A stretch of 64,000 bases of DNA from Mariniphaga sp041687215 (GTDB lineage: Bacteria > Bacteroidota > Bacteroidia > Bacteroidales > Prolixibacteraceae). This document shows positions 1 to 8,705 of the stretch, in pieces (the stretch's first letter is position 1; each line of letters starts with the position of its first letter). Made by a program: the position numbers and the translations under genes. The notes beneath the pieces were generated by a model. The model was not told the DNA's origin, searched no databases, and was given only the letters and a program-made list of their open reading frames with translations. The stretch covers positions 124,001-188,000 of the forward strand of contig NZ_JAWLCI010000001.1 of the NCBI RefSeq assembly GCF_041687215.1, read 5' to 3'.

Positions 1-1682
1 GCTTCTTCTTTGGTTAAGTTGAATTCGTCAAAAGCCTCCTGTGTAAAAAAGAGCCCAAACACATCCCCGCTACTTGTTCTTCCCTGTTCCGATTTATTTC
101 CCTGGCGGGTAGAGCCGTAAATCATCATTTTTCCGTCCATTACCCATTTCGGACCAACTTCAATGTACCCACTTTGGGTGAGGTTTTTAATTTCACCGTC
201 GCCGGAAGCGCTAACTAAACCAACCTCCCGTTGAAAAATATTCTCCTTCGGGCCAAAACTCACCAGCAGCCATTTGCTGTCGGGCGACCAGGTGAAATAT
301 TGATCGCCGTCGGAATATGAATAATTATGCTCCGGTGCCAAAACAACCCGTGAGTTTTTTGTTTCAAGATTAAGGACTTTTAGTGTTGTCCTGTTTTCGA
401 GGTAAGCCACCTCTTTTCCGTCAGGCGAATATTCAGGCTGAAATTCCTCGGCAGCGGTGGCTGTTACAGTTTCGTCTTTCAGAATGGTTGACATGAAAAA
501 GTAAGGTTCTTCTTCGCGAACGAGCGATTTGGTGTAAATGTTCCAACTGCTGTCGGTTTCGGCTGAGTAAATCAGCGATTTACCGTCGGGGCTGAAACTG
601 ACACTTCTTTCCTGGCGTGCTGTGTTGGTAATTCGTTTTGTGGTGCCGTGTTCAATGCTGCTCACAAAAATTTCACCCCGAAAAACATAGGCAAATTCTT
701 TTCCGTTGGGCGATAATCTGGCCTCAGTAAAATTACTTACCGGAACCGGTTTGTGTAAGTCACCCCTGCCGTCGTAGCCCATTTGAATTTCAACTTTTTC
801 AGGCTGTTCACCTTCCCTCATGGTATAAATCTCTCCATCGTAGCTAAAACACAGCGTATTATTTTTTGATTTGGTGAGAAACCGCACCGGATGGTTTTTG
901 AAACTGGTGACGGCCACATTTTCACCCGGATGACTTAAAGAGCTTTGATGTACATTGAAAGAACCACTTTCTTCGGTTAAATAGTAGAATTTGTCGTTAT
1001 CAGCAAAAACCGGATTACGGTCTTCCCCTTCAAAATCAGACAATTGCTGGTATGATTTATTTTCCATGTCATAAACCCAAATGTCCCTTGTTACGGCGGA
1101 TGTGTGGTGTTTTCTCCATTCACTTTCATACCCTTTCTGGTCGTGAAAAATGAGTTTGGTCCCATCGGGGCTAAATGTAGCATCGTGAGCAGGCGAAGTC
1201 AGAATTTGATTTACCCTGCCCCCGGTTACCGGAACGCTGTAAAGTTCGGGCATAACACCGGTTGGAAACTGGACATTTGTGTGCAGATCCTGTCGAAGTG
1301 CCGCAAAAACAATTTCAGTATCGTCATTGGTAAAACTGCTTGGTTTTTCGTTGGTTGAATGAAACGTTAACCGTGTTGCCTCGCCACCCGCAGCGGGCAT
1401 CACAAAAACATCGAAATTCCCAAACCGGTCGGATGCAAATGCGATTTTCTCCCCATCGTTGCTCCAAACCGGAGAAAATTCATAGCCGTCGCTAATTGTA
1501 ACCGGAATGGCAGTTCCTCCGTCTGAGGGAACTTTATAAATATCGCCCTTGTAGTTAAAAAGAATCGTTGTTCCGTCAGGCGAAATGGCCGGATACCTTA
1601 ACCATAGTGGATTTTGCTGAGCAAAACTGATGAATCCTGTCAAAAGAAAAACGAAAATAACGGTGCATAATTTTTTGTTCAT
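1..1682 (-). CDS. Tricorn-like protease, N-terminal part (runs off the window)
   Basis: The reading frame is open from an ATG at 1682 to the window edge, so only about 560 N-terminal residues are visible. The protein starts with a signal peptide (MNKKLCTVIFVFLLTG...) and continues as PD40/TolB-like beta-propeller repeats such as YPAISPDGTTILFNYKGDIY and FSPDGKSLIYSAETDSSWNI. In Bacteroidota this layout is typical of periplasmic tricorn protease homologues, which carry a PDZ and an S41 serine-protease domain further downstream. Those catalytic domains lie outside the window, so the protease call rests on the N-terminal propeller style alone. It lies downstream of the receiver gene on the same strand, after a 115-base gap that suggests a separate transcript. 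A DPP-IV-like or purely TolB-like protein is the main alternative. Confidence 0.75.
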   Translation of the reverse strand, partial: MNKKLCTVIFVFLLTGFISFAQQNPLWLRYPAISPDGTTILFNYKGDIYKVPSDGGTAIPVTISDGYEFSPVWSNDGEKIAFASDRFGNFDVFVMPAAGGEATRLTFHSTNEKPSSFTNDDTEIVFAALRQDLHTNVQFPTGVMPELYSVPVTGGRVNQILTSPAHDATFSPDGTKLIFHDQKGYESEWRKHHTSAVTRDIWVYDMENKSYQQLSDFEGEDRNPVFADNDKFYYLTEESGSFNVHQSSLSHPGENVAVTSFKNHPVRFLTKSKNNTLCFSYDGEIYTMREGEQPEKVEIQMGYDGRGDLHKPVPVSNFTEARLSPNGKEFAYVFRGEIFVSSIEHGTTKRITNTARQERSVSFSPDGKSLIYSAETDSSWNIYTKSLVREEEPYFFMSTILKDETVTATAAEEFQPEYSPDGKEVAYLENRTTLKVLNLETKNSRVVLAPEHNYSYSDGDQYFTWSPDSKWLLVSFGPKENIFQREVGLVSASGDGEIKNLTQSGYIEVGPKWVMDGKMMIYGSTRQGNKSEQGRTSSGDVFGLFFTQEAFDEFNLTKEE

Positions 1683-1797
1683 AGCTGTAAAGTTTTATTG
1701 AAAAACTATCCTATTGAGATTGAAATTTTTATTTGCTGAATAAGTTACGTTTTTTGGAAATAATTACGAACAGAATGAATTTGTTTCTATATGATTA

Positions 1798-2175
1798 TCA
1801 AAGAATCCTTGATTTCAACTTTTCCTTTAGCGTTGTAAAATCAACGGGTTTGGTTAAAAAATCGTCGGCGCCAAGTTGCATAGCCTGGTTGTAATTTTCT
1901 TTATCGCCATAAGCTGTAATCATCATAACAACCGGCGGTGGTTTTTCATATTTTTCCTTGATGTTTTTCAATAATTCAAGTCCACTCATGCCAGGCATGT
2001 TTATATCCGAAAGAATCAGAACGGCTTCCTGTTTTCTGCTCTCCAGGTATTTCAATGCTTCTTCGCCCGAAAAAGCAAAATCAAAACTAAATTCGCCGCT
2101 TCTGATTTCCCTTCGGAAACGCTGTTCAAACAGTGTTTGAATATCTCTTTCGTCGTCAACAACCAATATCTTCAT
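1798..2175 (-). CDS. Stand-alone response regulator receiver (CheY-like)
   Basis: This 125-residue protein is a single REC domain. The acidic pocket is D7-D8, the phosphoacceptor is D57 (in LSDINMPG), the switch threonine is T87 and the conserved lysine is K109 (TKP). No output domain follows. It is the last gene of a five-gene minus-strand operon, 11 bases after a histidine kinase that is its likely phosphodonor. It resembles the receiver half of the PP2C phosphatase at 8706-9884: both have the VVDDE start, a QRFRRE/QKFRRH helix and a F-F-A run. The two regulators may therefore share kinases. As a stand-alone receiver it could act by protein-protein contact or as a phosphate sink. Confidence 0.93.
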   Translation of the reverse strand: MKILVVDDERDIQTLFEQRFRREIRSGEFSFDFAFSGEEALKYLESRKQEAVLILSDINMPGMSGLELLKNIKEKYEKPPPVVMMITAYGDKENYNQAMQLGADDFLTKPVDFTTLKEKLKSRIL

Positions 2176-2186
2176 TGTAAATGTTT

Positions 2187-3575
2187 TTATTTAACCGGTA
2201 AAATGATAGTAAATGTTGCACCTTCGCCTTCGTTGTTTTCCACCTTCAGTTCGCCTTCATGCGCTTTTGTAACTATTTCGTAGCTCATGCTTAATCCCAG
2301 GCCGGTGCCTTTTCCGCTGGGTTTGGTGGTAAAAAACGGCTGAAATATTTTTTCCATTGCTGCCTTTGGAATGCCATTTCCGTTGTCACTGACTTTTATT
2401 TCCACTTTCCCTTTCAGTTTTTTTGTGGAAATCAAAACGGTTGGATTGTAGGATTCAGGTTCTGTTTGACTTCCTTCAACCGGAATATTTTTTTCCAACT
2501 GTTTTTTCTTTTCGCTAACTGCATAAAAAGCGTTGGTGAGTAAATTCAGGATTACCCTACCCATTTCCTGAGGTACAACATTTATTTTTCCGAGTGAATC
2601 ATCGAAATCGGTTTTCAGGGCAGCATTAAACGATTTGTCTTTTGCCCTTAAACCATGGTAGGCCAATCGTAAATATTCATCAGCCAGCACATTAATATCA
2701 GTGGGCTCTTTAACCCCGGTGCTGCTTCTACTGTGCTGAAGCATGGCCTTAACGATGCCGTCGGCCCGTTTTCCGTGGTGAATGATTTTTTCAAGATTTT
2801 GTTTTATATCGCCTGCAAGTGCAACAACTTCACCGGTATGTCCTGCTTCCAGCTCCTCTTTCATTTCATCCAGCAATTCGCTGCTAACTTCAGAAAAATT
2901 ATTTACGAAGTTCAGCGGGTTTTGAATTTCGTGTGCAATGCCGGCAGTCAGCTCACCGAGCGATGCCATTTTTTCGGATTGAATTAACTGGCCCTGAGTA
3001 GCTTTCAGTTCTTCGAGTGCTTTTACCAGTTCCTCTTTTTGTTTGGTAATTTCAGTCGTGCGTTCGGCAACCAGGCCTTCCAGTTCAACCTTTCGAATGG
3101 CAATGGCCCTGTTAATTTCATCTTCTTTCTGCCTTTTTAAACGTTCTTTTTCGGCTGCCTTGTTCTGTCTGTACTGGCTGAACAAAATGGCTGCCAGCCA
3201 GATAACCGAAAGCATTACTGCATTTTCGAAATAATTTTCCCACCGGTTATAAAAATTCGTTAAAATAACCTGGGTAAAATCTCTCAATATGGAAACGGCA
3301 ACATAAGGTGCAAATGCCAGCAGAAACATTCGCAGTGTCCGTAATTCTTTTTGTTGAAAAGTAAAAAGAAGCAAAGACACCAGAAAAATATGCCATATCC
3401 ACCGGGTAGTGCCTGAAGCCGAAAGAATAACTTCGGCTGCAAAAAGGAACATTGTAAAAAACCGGGCATAGCCGAACCATTTTTCCCACTGTTTGTGGTT
3501 GTTTATTTTCGAAAAACGAAATAATCGCTGCGACAGCAAAAAGCTAAGGATGAAAGGAATCAAAGAAAGTTTCAT
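2187..3575 (-). CDS. Membrane histidine kinase with 4-5 TM N-terminus
   Basis: This 462-residue kinase begins with four or five hydrophobic segments in residues 1-135 and no sizeable extracytoplasmic domain. A coiled coil follows at about 138-200, then HisKA with H215 in GIAHEIQNP and a HATPase_c domain with N, G1 (DNGNGIP), F (FQPFFTTKP) and G2 (GTGLGLS) boxes. A sensor with almost no periplasmic loop suggests an intramembrane signal or a partner protein. The gene starts 10 bases after the STAS gene and ends 11 bases before the receiver gene, inside the transporter/partner-switch operon. Its ATPase loop lacks the palindromic insert seen in four paralogues in this window. Confidence 0.93.
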   Translation of the reverse strand: MKLSLIPFILSFLLSQRLFRFSKINNHKQWEKWFGYARFFTMFLFAAEVILSASGTTRWIWHIFLVSLLLFTFQQKELRTLRMFLLAFAPYVAVSILRDFTQVILTNFYNRWENYFENAVMLSVIWLAAILFSQYRQNKAAEKERLKRQKEDEINRAIAIRKVELEGLVAERTTEITKQKEELVKALEELKATQGQLIQSEKMASLGELTAGIAHEIQNPLNFVNNFSEVSSELLDEMKEELEAGHTGEVVALAGDIKQNLEKIIHHGKRADGIVKAMLQHSRSSTGVKEPTDINVLADEYLRLAYHGLRAKDKSFNAALKTDFDDSLGKINVVPQEMGRVILNLLTNAFYAVSEKKKQLEKNIPVEGSQTEPESYNPTVLISTKKLKGKVEIKVSDNGNGIPKAAMEKIFQPFFTTKPSGKGTGLGLSMSYEIVTKAHEGELKVENNEGEGATFTIILPVK

Positions 3576-3585
3576 TTTATTCTAT

Positions 3586-3924
3586 TCAATTTCGTTCATT
3601 TTCAAGGGCTGCTTCCTGGGTTTCGAAAATTTTGAATAAATTCGAAAACCCTGATATTCTGAAAATTTCCTGAATGGCAGGCTGCATGTTGCTCAGTAAA
3701 AGTTTACCTTTTAGCGCCATGGCTTTTTTTTGTGCAACCAGGAATACCCTCAACCCGGAACTGCTGATGTAATTCATTCCCCCGCAGTTGAAAATCAGAT
3801 TCTTTTCACCGTTTTCAAAAAGCTGGTTAACCTCTTCTTCCAAAATTGTTGAGTGCACAGTATCAATTCTTCCCTTAATTTTCAGGACGGTAAAATCTCC
3901 TATTTTTTCTTTTTTAATATTCAT
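3586..3924 (-). CDS. STAS-domain anti-sigma factor antagonist (SpoIIAA/RsbV-like)
   Basis: This 112-residue protein is a single STAS domain. The characteristic segment NYISSSGLRVFL carries the serine that an RsbW-type kinase normally phosphorylates. In partner switching, the unphosphorylated STAS protein binds the kinase and releases its other client; phosphorylation breaks the complex, and a PP2C phosphatase resets it. The cognate kinase gene lies immediately upstream (one base between the genes), and a receiver-controlled PP2C phosphatase is encoded at 8706-9884. No sigma factor is encoded beside it, so the client released by this switch is unknown. Function is assigned from family and context. 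Confidence 0.9.
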   Translation of the reverse strand: MNIKKEKIGDFTVLKIKGRIDTVHSTILEEEVNQLFENGEKNLIFNCGGMNYISSSGLRVFLVAQKKAMALKGKLLLSNMQPAIQEIFRISGFSNLFKIFETQEAALENERN

Positions 3925-3925
3925 T

Positions 3926-4345
3926 TTAAATACTTTTTTTTAACGTCAATATGTTTTCATTTTTTTTCCTGTTGTACTCCATTTCATCCATAATCTGCGA
4001 CATCAGAAAAATTCCGAGCCCGCCAACGGGCCTTTCTTCAGCAGGCAAATTAATGTCGGGCTGTTCGTGTTTTAAAGGATTGAACGGAATACCGTCGTCA
4101 GTAATTATAATCGTAAGTATTTGTTTGTCTATCGACACTGATATCTTGATTTCGTGTTTAGCTTTGTCGGGAAATGCATAAAAAATAATGTTGGAAACCG
4201 CCTCCTCAATCACCAGGTTCAAGTTCATGGCCAGTGTGGGTGATAAGTCCCACTCTTCGGCAATTTTTTCAATTTTTTCAGCCAAAAATGAGATTTCTTT
4301 TATCTGGTTCTCAATAACGAACTGTTTAATTTTTTGGTTTCCCAT
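3926..4345 (-). CDS. RsbW-type serine kinase / anti-sigma regulatory factor
   Basis: This 139-residue GHKL-fold protein has an N box (NLVIEEAVSNIIFYAF), a G1-like DDGIPFNP motif and a glycine-rich GGLGIFLM motif. This matches HATPase_c_2 (SpoIIAB/RsbW) rather than a histidine kinase, because no HisKA domain is present. It is expected to phosphorylate the neighbouring STAS protein and to hold or release a client. The ATG at 4345 lies inside the transporter gene upstream, overlapping it by 20 bases, so translation of the two is probably coupled. That places the transporter, rather than a sigma factor, in the position a client gene often occupies; this last point is inference. Confidence 0.9.
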   Translation of the reverse strand: MGNQKIKQFVIENQIKEISFLAEKIEKIAEEWDLSPTLAMNLNLVIEEAVSNIIFYAFPDKAKHEIKISVSIDKQILTIIITDDGIPFNPLKHEQPDINLPAEERPVGGLGIFLMSQIMDEMEYNRKKNENILTLKKSI

Positions 4346-7300
4346 TTTTTAAGAAACTTTTAAAATGTTTAAACTGACCTGAAACTCCCAACAATTTCCG
4401 CAACCAGTTGTAATAAAGAGCAATGTATAAAAAAGCAACCATTAACCATAAAATTCCCAGGTTAAAAACAAAGGTGCCCAATGTAATACCAAACAGGTTT
4501 TTTTCGGAAGCCAGGAAATGTGCTCTTCCGTTTGAGAAATCGGGGTCCTTGTAAATGGGTGCAATTTTTTGCATATAGCCCTCAGGCGTTTCGCGGAAAA
4601 ACTCTTTTGTTTCAGAATTGCGCACCAGTACTTCCAGCGATTTGTTGTGATATTTCATTTTCTGGTTGTAAAGAAACTCATCGCCGTTTTCTCTGTTCAA
4701 CCGGTTAATCAACCTGTCTTTCTCCGCCTTGATTTCCTGATAACGGTTTTTGTGAAAATCTTTCAGTTGGCTCAGGTGCGTTTTTGAAAGCTCAGCAATT
4801 TCGGAATTAAATTTTCCGGGTGCCAGGCTTTCTGTAAACTGAAATTCAGGCAGTACTTTTTCTTCGTCCAATTTTTCAATTTCATTTTTCAGGATGAACA
4901 GTTTCTGTGAAATTTCATCTGCGGGTCTGTCCTGTCTTTCCCAACCATCCACAAGGTCAACCTGCCCAATCAATTCGGTGGTCAGAATATCGGAACGAAA
5001 ACTGGCCTGCGCCATTTCCTTTTCCATGTCGAAAAAGCGGGCCATGTACCTGTTTTCCTTGTATTGTTCCACGGCAAGCGCTTCGAAAGCCCACCGCGAG
5101 GCCATGATTTCCCCGGCAAAAGGCACTGCATCTTTGGCAACGGTTTTACTTTGTAAATCATCGAACTTCACAATTACCCCGCAAAGCAAAATTTGCGGAA
5201 TCAGCAAAAGCGGAATCAGAATGTAGATGGCCACAACCGAATCGAATGCTGCTGAAATGTTCAATCCCAAAAGGTTTGCAAATACTGCCACAGAAAAAAG
5301 AATGAGCCAGTAAGCCAGCGTCATTCCGTGGATTCCAAGAATCAGATTTCCGATGAAAACGAAAATGAACGACTGAAAAGCCGAAAGGAGAACCAGGAAC
5401 AGAATTTTGGAATTCAGGTAACTGAACCGGCTCAGGTTCAGAAACGATTCGCGCTGCAGTATTTTGCGGTCTTTAATAATTTCCTCGGCGCTTACGCTCA
5501 TTCCCATAAACAGAATCACAACAATAGCCATGAACAGGTAAGAAATGAGGCTTTTATTTTCGAAAAAGATGTATTCGTTTCCTTCAGAAAAACGGGTGAA
5601 CCATCCAACAATCAGGGCAAGAACCGGGGCCTCGAGCAGGTTGATGAAAAGGTATTGGCGGTCGGCGGTTTTTATTCTCAAATTCCTTTCGAAAAAAATA
5701 CTGAATTGTTTCGCAAGCCCTGGTTTTTTTGAATCGGTTGGAGGCAAAAGAGAAGACGTTTCGGTAATATCTTCTTTTTTCACCTTTGTTTTTTTTCGGT
5801 ATTCGCTATACCAGTACTCAGGTGTAAAGCGGCGTTCGGGCAGAAAGTTTCCTGAGTTATCTATTTTTTTGGTTTCCACAATTTCAAGTACCTGCTCGGG
5901 GTTTACATTTCCACAAAGCAGGCACTCGCAAACTTCGGCATTCACATGGTTCACCTCTCTTTTAAAATAGATGATGGCGTCGAGCGGATTTCCTGTATAA
6001 ATTGGCCGGCCTCCCGTGTCCAGAATCCACAACTTGTCGAACAGTTTAAAAATAGCTGATGAAGGCTGATGAATATTTACGATAATCAATTTGCCTTTTC
6101 GCGCCTGCTGTTTTAGCAACAACACCACCTTTTCCGAATCGGTTGACGACAATCCGGAGGTGGGTTCATCCACAAAAAGAATTGCCGGTTCCCTGATTAG
6201 TTCCAGCGCTACATTCAACCTTTTTCGCTGGCCTCCGCTAATCACTTTTTTTAACGGACTTCCAACTTTTAAATCCTTAAACGAATGAAGTTCAAGCTCA
6301 TGCAACACCTTTTCCACTTTCTCTTCAATGGCGGATTGCGGAAGTTGGTCGAAACAAAGTGAGGCATTGTAATACAGATTTTCCCAAACCGTAAGATCTT
6401 CAAACAGCAAATCATCCTGTGGTACGTACCCTATTAAGCCTTCAATCTCATTTTTTTGATCAAATAATTCAACCTGGTTAATTTTTATTTTGCCGTGCTG
6501 CACCGGAATATTTCCATTCAGGATATTGAGCAAAGTTGACTTTCCCACTCCGCTGCCACCCATTATGGCAATAAGCTGACCTGAATGTTCTGCGAAGGAA
6601 AACAGGTGCAGGCCGTTTTTGCTTTTTTTGAATTTAAACTCAATTTCATCGCCTGAAAAAACAAATGACGGAGTTTGGCTTTGATCAATAAAACCGGAAG
6701 CAATATCAGTAAAGTAAACCGGTGAAATCCGAGGTCCCCGGATTATGCTTCCTTCCTTAAAAGCGTAAAAACGGTCAGGTATTACAGGGTTTCCTTCAAT
6801 GGTAAGGTATTCGTTCCCATGAAAAATAAAAATATAGTGCCCGATTAATGAACAGCGTAAAAAAAGTATTTCGCCGTCGATTTTCTTTTCATAAATATGT
6901 CTGAACCTGTGTTTTCCGGGATTTTCATTCCTGTTAATGAGTAAAAAATCGGGATCATCTACCTGCTCGGGTGAACTGTAAAATATAAACGCAAAAAATT
7001 TATCGACTTCCTTTTTACTGATTTCAAAAACCTCTGCAAGGGTTTCAAAAAGCAGTTCAGCTTTTGAGAGATTTCCGCTTTTCACCAGCTCCAGAAACCG
7101 CAAAAAAACCATAATCTGCTCATCTTTTTTGAGCCAGCTTCTGATGTTTGTACTGATATTATAGGCCTCCTGAACCATATCAACAGCAATGACCGGTTCG
7201 CCGTTTACTCCGTATAAATCGAGCAGCTCTTCAAAAAGTTTCAGGTAATCATTATCATCGGAAATGCCAAAGTGCTGGTGGAGGTATAATGAGAAATTCC

Positions 7301-7385
7301 GGATGGCTTCCTCTTTTTTCGATTCGCTTATGGCCGAGAATAATGCAAATAAATTAATTAAGGCATTTAATGTAATCTCGTTCAT
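4326..7385 (-). CDS. ABCG-like ABC transporter, ATPase-permease fusion with extra N-terminal domain
   Basis: About 1019 residues from the ATG at 7385; an in-frame ATG at 7424 adds 13 residues and seems less likely. Order of parts: a helical N-terminal region of about 160 residues (perhaps TerB-like, low certainty), about 100 beta-rich residues, an ABC ATPase (Walker A GGSGVGKST, Q-loop VPQDD, signature ISGGQRKR, Walker B ILFVDEPTSG, switch His in NIHQPSS), a Cys cluster CECLLCGNVNPEQ, then an ABC2-type membrane region. The last membrane helices are split by a long hydrophilic, coiled-coil-rich insert. ATPase before permease in one chain is the ABCG/White order, usually used for export; the substrate is unknown. 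First gene of an operon with RsbW, STAS, HK and receiver genes. Confidence 0.88.
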   Translation of the reverse strand: MNEITLNALINLFALFSAISESKKEEAIRNFSLYLHQHFGISDDNDYLKLFEELLDLYGVNGEPVIAVDMVQEAYNISTNIRSWLKKDEQIMVFLRFLELVKSGNLSKAELLFETLAEVFEISKKEVDKFFAFIFYSSPEQVDDPDFLLINRNENPGKHRFRHIYEKKIDGEILFLRCSLIGHYIFIFHGNEYLTIEGNPVIPDRFYAFKEGSIIRGPRISPVYFTDIASGFIDQSQTPSFVFSGDEIEFKFKKSKNGLHLFSFAEHSGQLIAIMGGSGVGKSTLLNILNGNIPVQHGKIKINQVELFDQKNEIEGLIGYVPQDDLLFEDLTVWENLYYNASLCFDQLPQSAIEEKVEKVLHELELHSFKDLKVGSPLKKVISGGQRKRLNVALELIREPAILFVDEPTSGLSSTDSEKVVLLLKQQARKGKLIIVNIHQPSSAIFKLFDKLWILDTGGRPIYTGNPLDAIIYFKREVNHVNAEVCECLLCGNVNPEQVLEIVETKKIDNSGNFLPERRFTPEYWYSEYRKKTKVKKEDITETSSLLPPTDSKKPGLAKQFSIFFERNLRIKTADRQYLFINLLEAPVLALIVGWFTRFSEGNEYIFFENKSLISYLFMAIVVILFMGMSVSAEEIIKDRKILQRESFLNLSRFSYLNSKILFLVLLSAFQSFIFVFIGNLILGIHGMTLAYWLILFSVAVFANLLGLNISAAFDSVVAIYILIPLLLIPQILLCGVIVKFDDLQSKTVAKDAVPFAGEIMASRWAFEALAVEQYKENRYMARFFDMEKEMAQASFRSDILTTELIGQVDLVDGWERQDRPADEISQKLFILKNEIEKLDEEKVLPEFQFTESLAPGKFNSEIAELSKTHLSQLKDFHKNRYQEIKAEKDRLINRLNRENGDEFLYNQKMKYHNKSLEVLVRNSETKEFFRETPEGYMQKIAPIYKDPDFSNGRAHFLASEKNLFGITLGTFVFNLGILWLMVAFLYIALYYNWLRKLLGVSGQFKHFKSFLKNGKPKN

Positions 7386-7445
7386 AAGGTATCTGTTAAA
7401 AAGGAAATAAAAAGGTGAACTCAAAAGTCTTCGTTGCGTTCATTC

Positions 7446-7501
7446 TGAGCGTAGTCGAAAAAACTATTCAACTGAAAAAACAGATTTTTCGACTACGCTC
7501 A
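7446..7501. repeat. Perfect 17-bp inverted repeat, dispersed TTCGACTACGCTCA type
   Basis: The arms at 7446-7462 and 7485-7501 are perfect reverse complements (TTTTTCGACTACGCTCA) separated by 22 bases. The arms end in T or A runs, so the element can form a bidirectional hairpin. It lies between the end of the lipoprotein gene and the start of the transporter gene and could terminate transcription of the former. Sequences of the TTCGACTxCGCTCA kind are, to my knowledge, common dispersed intergenic repeats in Bacteroidota. Confidence 0.75.
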
Positions 7502-7555
7502 ACATGACAAACATGATTGAAACTTTACTTTGAGACAATCACCTTTCATTAATAG

Positions 7556-8410
7556 TTATTTCAATATGCTTTTTCTAACCGCCTCCATTAAAGGACCGAT
7601 TTCGGCCAGTTCAGTTTCTGTAATGTTCTGGTTCTCTTCGAAAATGGTGACAACAGGTTTAAACTGTTCGTAATAAGGTTTAATGTTATCATCACCCGAC
7701 ATCAATTCGAGTAATGTAAATACCAGCTTTACCCTTTCGGTTTGCTGGTTCATAATCTGGAGCATTTTTGCATTGTTACTGGCCAATAAGGTAGTCTGGC
7801 TTAAAACATACAAAGCCTCTACATTGGAACCGATAACCGACAGCGCATACACATCAGGCTGGTCGCCTTCTGCCATTTGCTGGTGGAAGTGATTCATATC
7901 CTGGGTCACAAGGTAGTCGAGTGAATCTTTGTTGCCAGCATTTTGTTTAATTCTTCCCAGGTAATTTTTGGAAGAAATAAGTTCTTCCCTGAGGCCGAGA
8001 TTATCGATAAGTTGCTCGGAAACATCTGTTATTTCAGCCACTACATCTCCGCGGTTATACACGCTGGCATAAAGTAAATCGAATGAATAAAGGCCTAGCC
8101 CGAAACTTTGATCAGCTTTGGTCATCATCTTTTCACCCTGTTCAGACGGAACCGTTAAATCGAAAATATAGGAAGCACCGGCTTCATTCAACAAATCAAC
8201 AATTTCTTTTTCGCTGGGCATTTGGCGAATCGTTTCCACAATTTGATCCTTGATTTTTACAGCATCGAAAGTTTCAACTTCAACATAAGCCTCTTGCCCA
8301 CTTGAAGTAGTACCCTTTTTTTCTTTTGTTTTTGAAGAAAAATTACATGCTGAAACCAGAATCAGCATCATACCAAAAAGCAGAAAATGTTTTGTAAATA
8401 GATTTTTCAT
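7556..8410 (-). CDS. Helical lipoprotein of unknown function
   Basis: This 284-residue protein has a lipoprotein signal with lipobox VSAC (Cys22). The mature part is almost entirely predicted helix, with no Trp and few Cys, and contains no motif I recognise. It is divergent from the receiver-PP2C phosphatase gene and upstream of the transporter operon on the same strand, with a hairpin repeat in between. Its position suggests a periplasmic or outer-membrane-attached component of the same signalling locus, but nothing in the sequence proves that. Confidence 0.8.
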   Translation of the reverse strand: MKNLFTKHFLLFGMMLILVSACNFSSKTKEKKGTTSSGQEAYVEVETFDAVKIKDQIVETIRQMPSEKEIVDLLNEAGASYIFDLTVPSEQGEKMMTKADQSFGLGLYSFDLLYASVYNRGDVVAEITDVSEQLIDNLGLREELISSKNYLGRIKQNAGNKDSLDYLVTQDMNHFHQQMAEGDQPDVYALSVIGSNVEALYVLSQTTLLASNNAKMLQIMNQQTERVKLVFTLLELMSGDDNIKPYYEQFKPVVTIFEENQNITETELAEIGPLMEAVRKSILK

Positions 8411-8556
8411 TTGCAGTTGTTTTTTTTAGATGATTATTTTTTGTACATTATATCCTGTTTTTATGATTAAAACCGGTATGAAAATACTTATTGTGTTTTA
8501 AGTCATATTTCAATTAAAAAACGTCATTGAACCATTTGAAGAAATTATTTCAAAAA

Positions 8557-8576
8557 GTAACATGTTACCAAATTTA
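8557..8576 (-). promoter_or_regulatory. Candidate -7 element abutting a 12-bp palindrome
   Basis: On the minus strand 8569-8576 reads TAAATTTG, an exact match to the Bacteroidota -7 consensus TAnnTTTG. Directly downstream of it in the direction of transcription lies the perfect palindrome GTAACATGTTAC (8557-8568), which would cover the start site. This suits a repressor operator for the lipoprotein gene that starts at 8410. No good -33 TTG was found at the usual spacing, so confidence is low. Confidence 0.35.
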
Positions 8577-8607
8577 CAAAATAATTCTTTTAAGTACTTA
8601 TTATTTA

Positions 8608-8625
8608 GTTTGTTTTTAAACAAAC
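8608..8625. promoter_or_regulatory. Inverted repeat GTTTGTTT-tt-AAACAAAC between divergent genes
   Basis: Perfect 8-base arms separated by two bases lie in the 295-base gap between the lipoprotein gene (minus strand) and the receiver-PP2C gene (plus strand). The right arm overlaps another exact minus-strand TAnnTTTG match (TATGTTTG, 8621-8628). The position suits an operator acting on either divergent gene. A-T-rich palindromes also arise by chance. Confidence 0.3.
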
Positions 8626-8705
8626 ATAAAGTAAAGTTGTTTTCCAGATACGAGGGAAATAACAAGAGGTTACTAAAAATCTGAAATGAAAAATAAATTT
8701 TTCTC

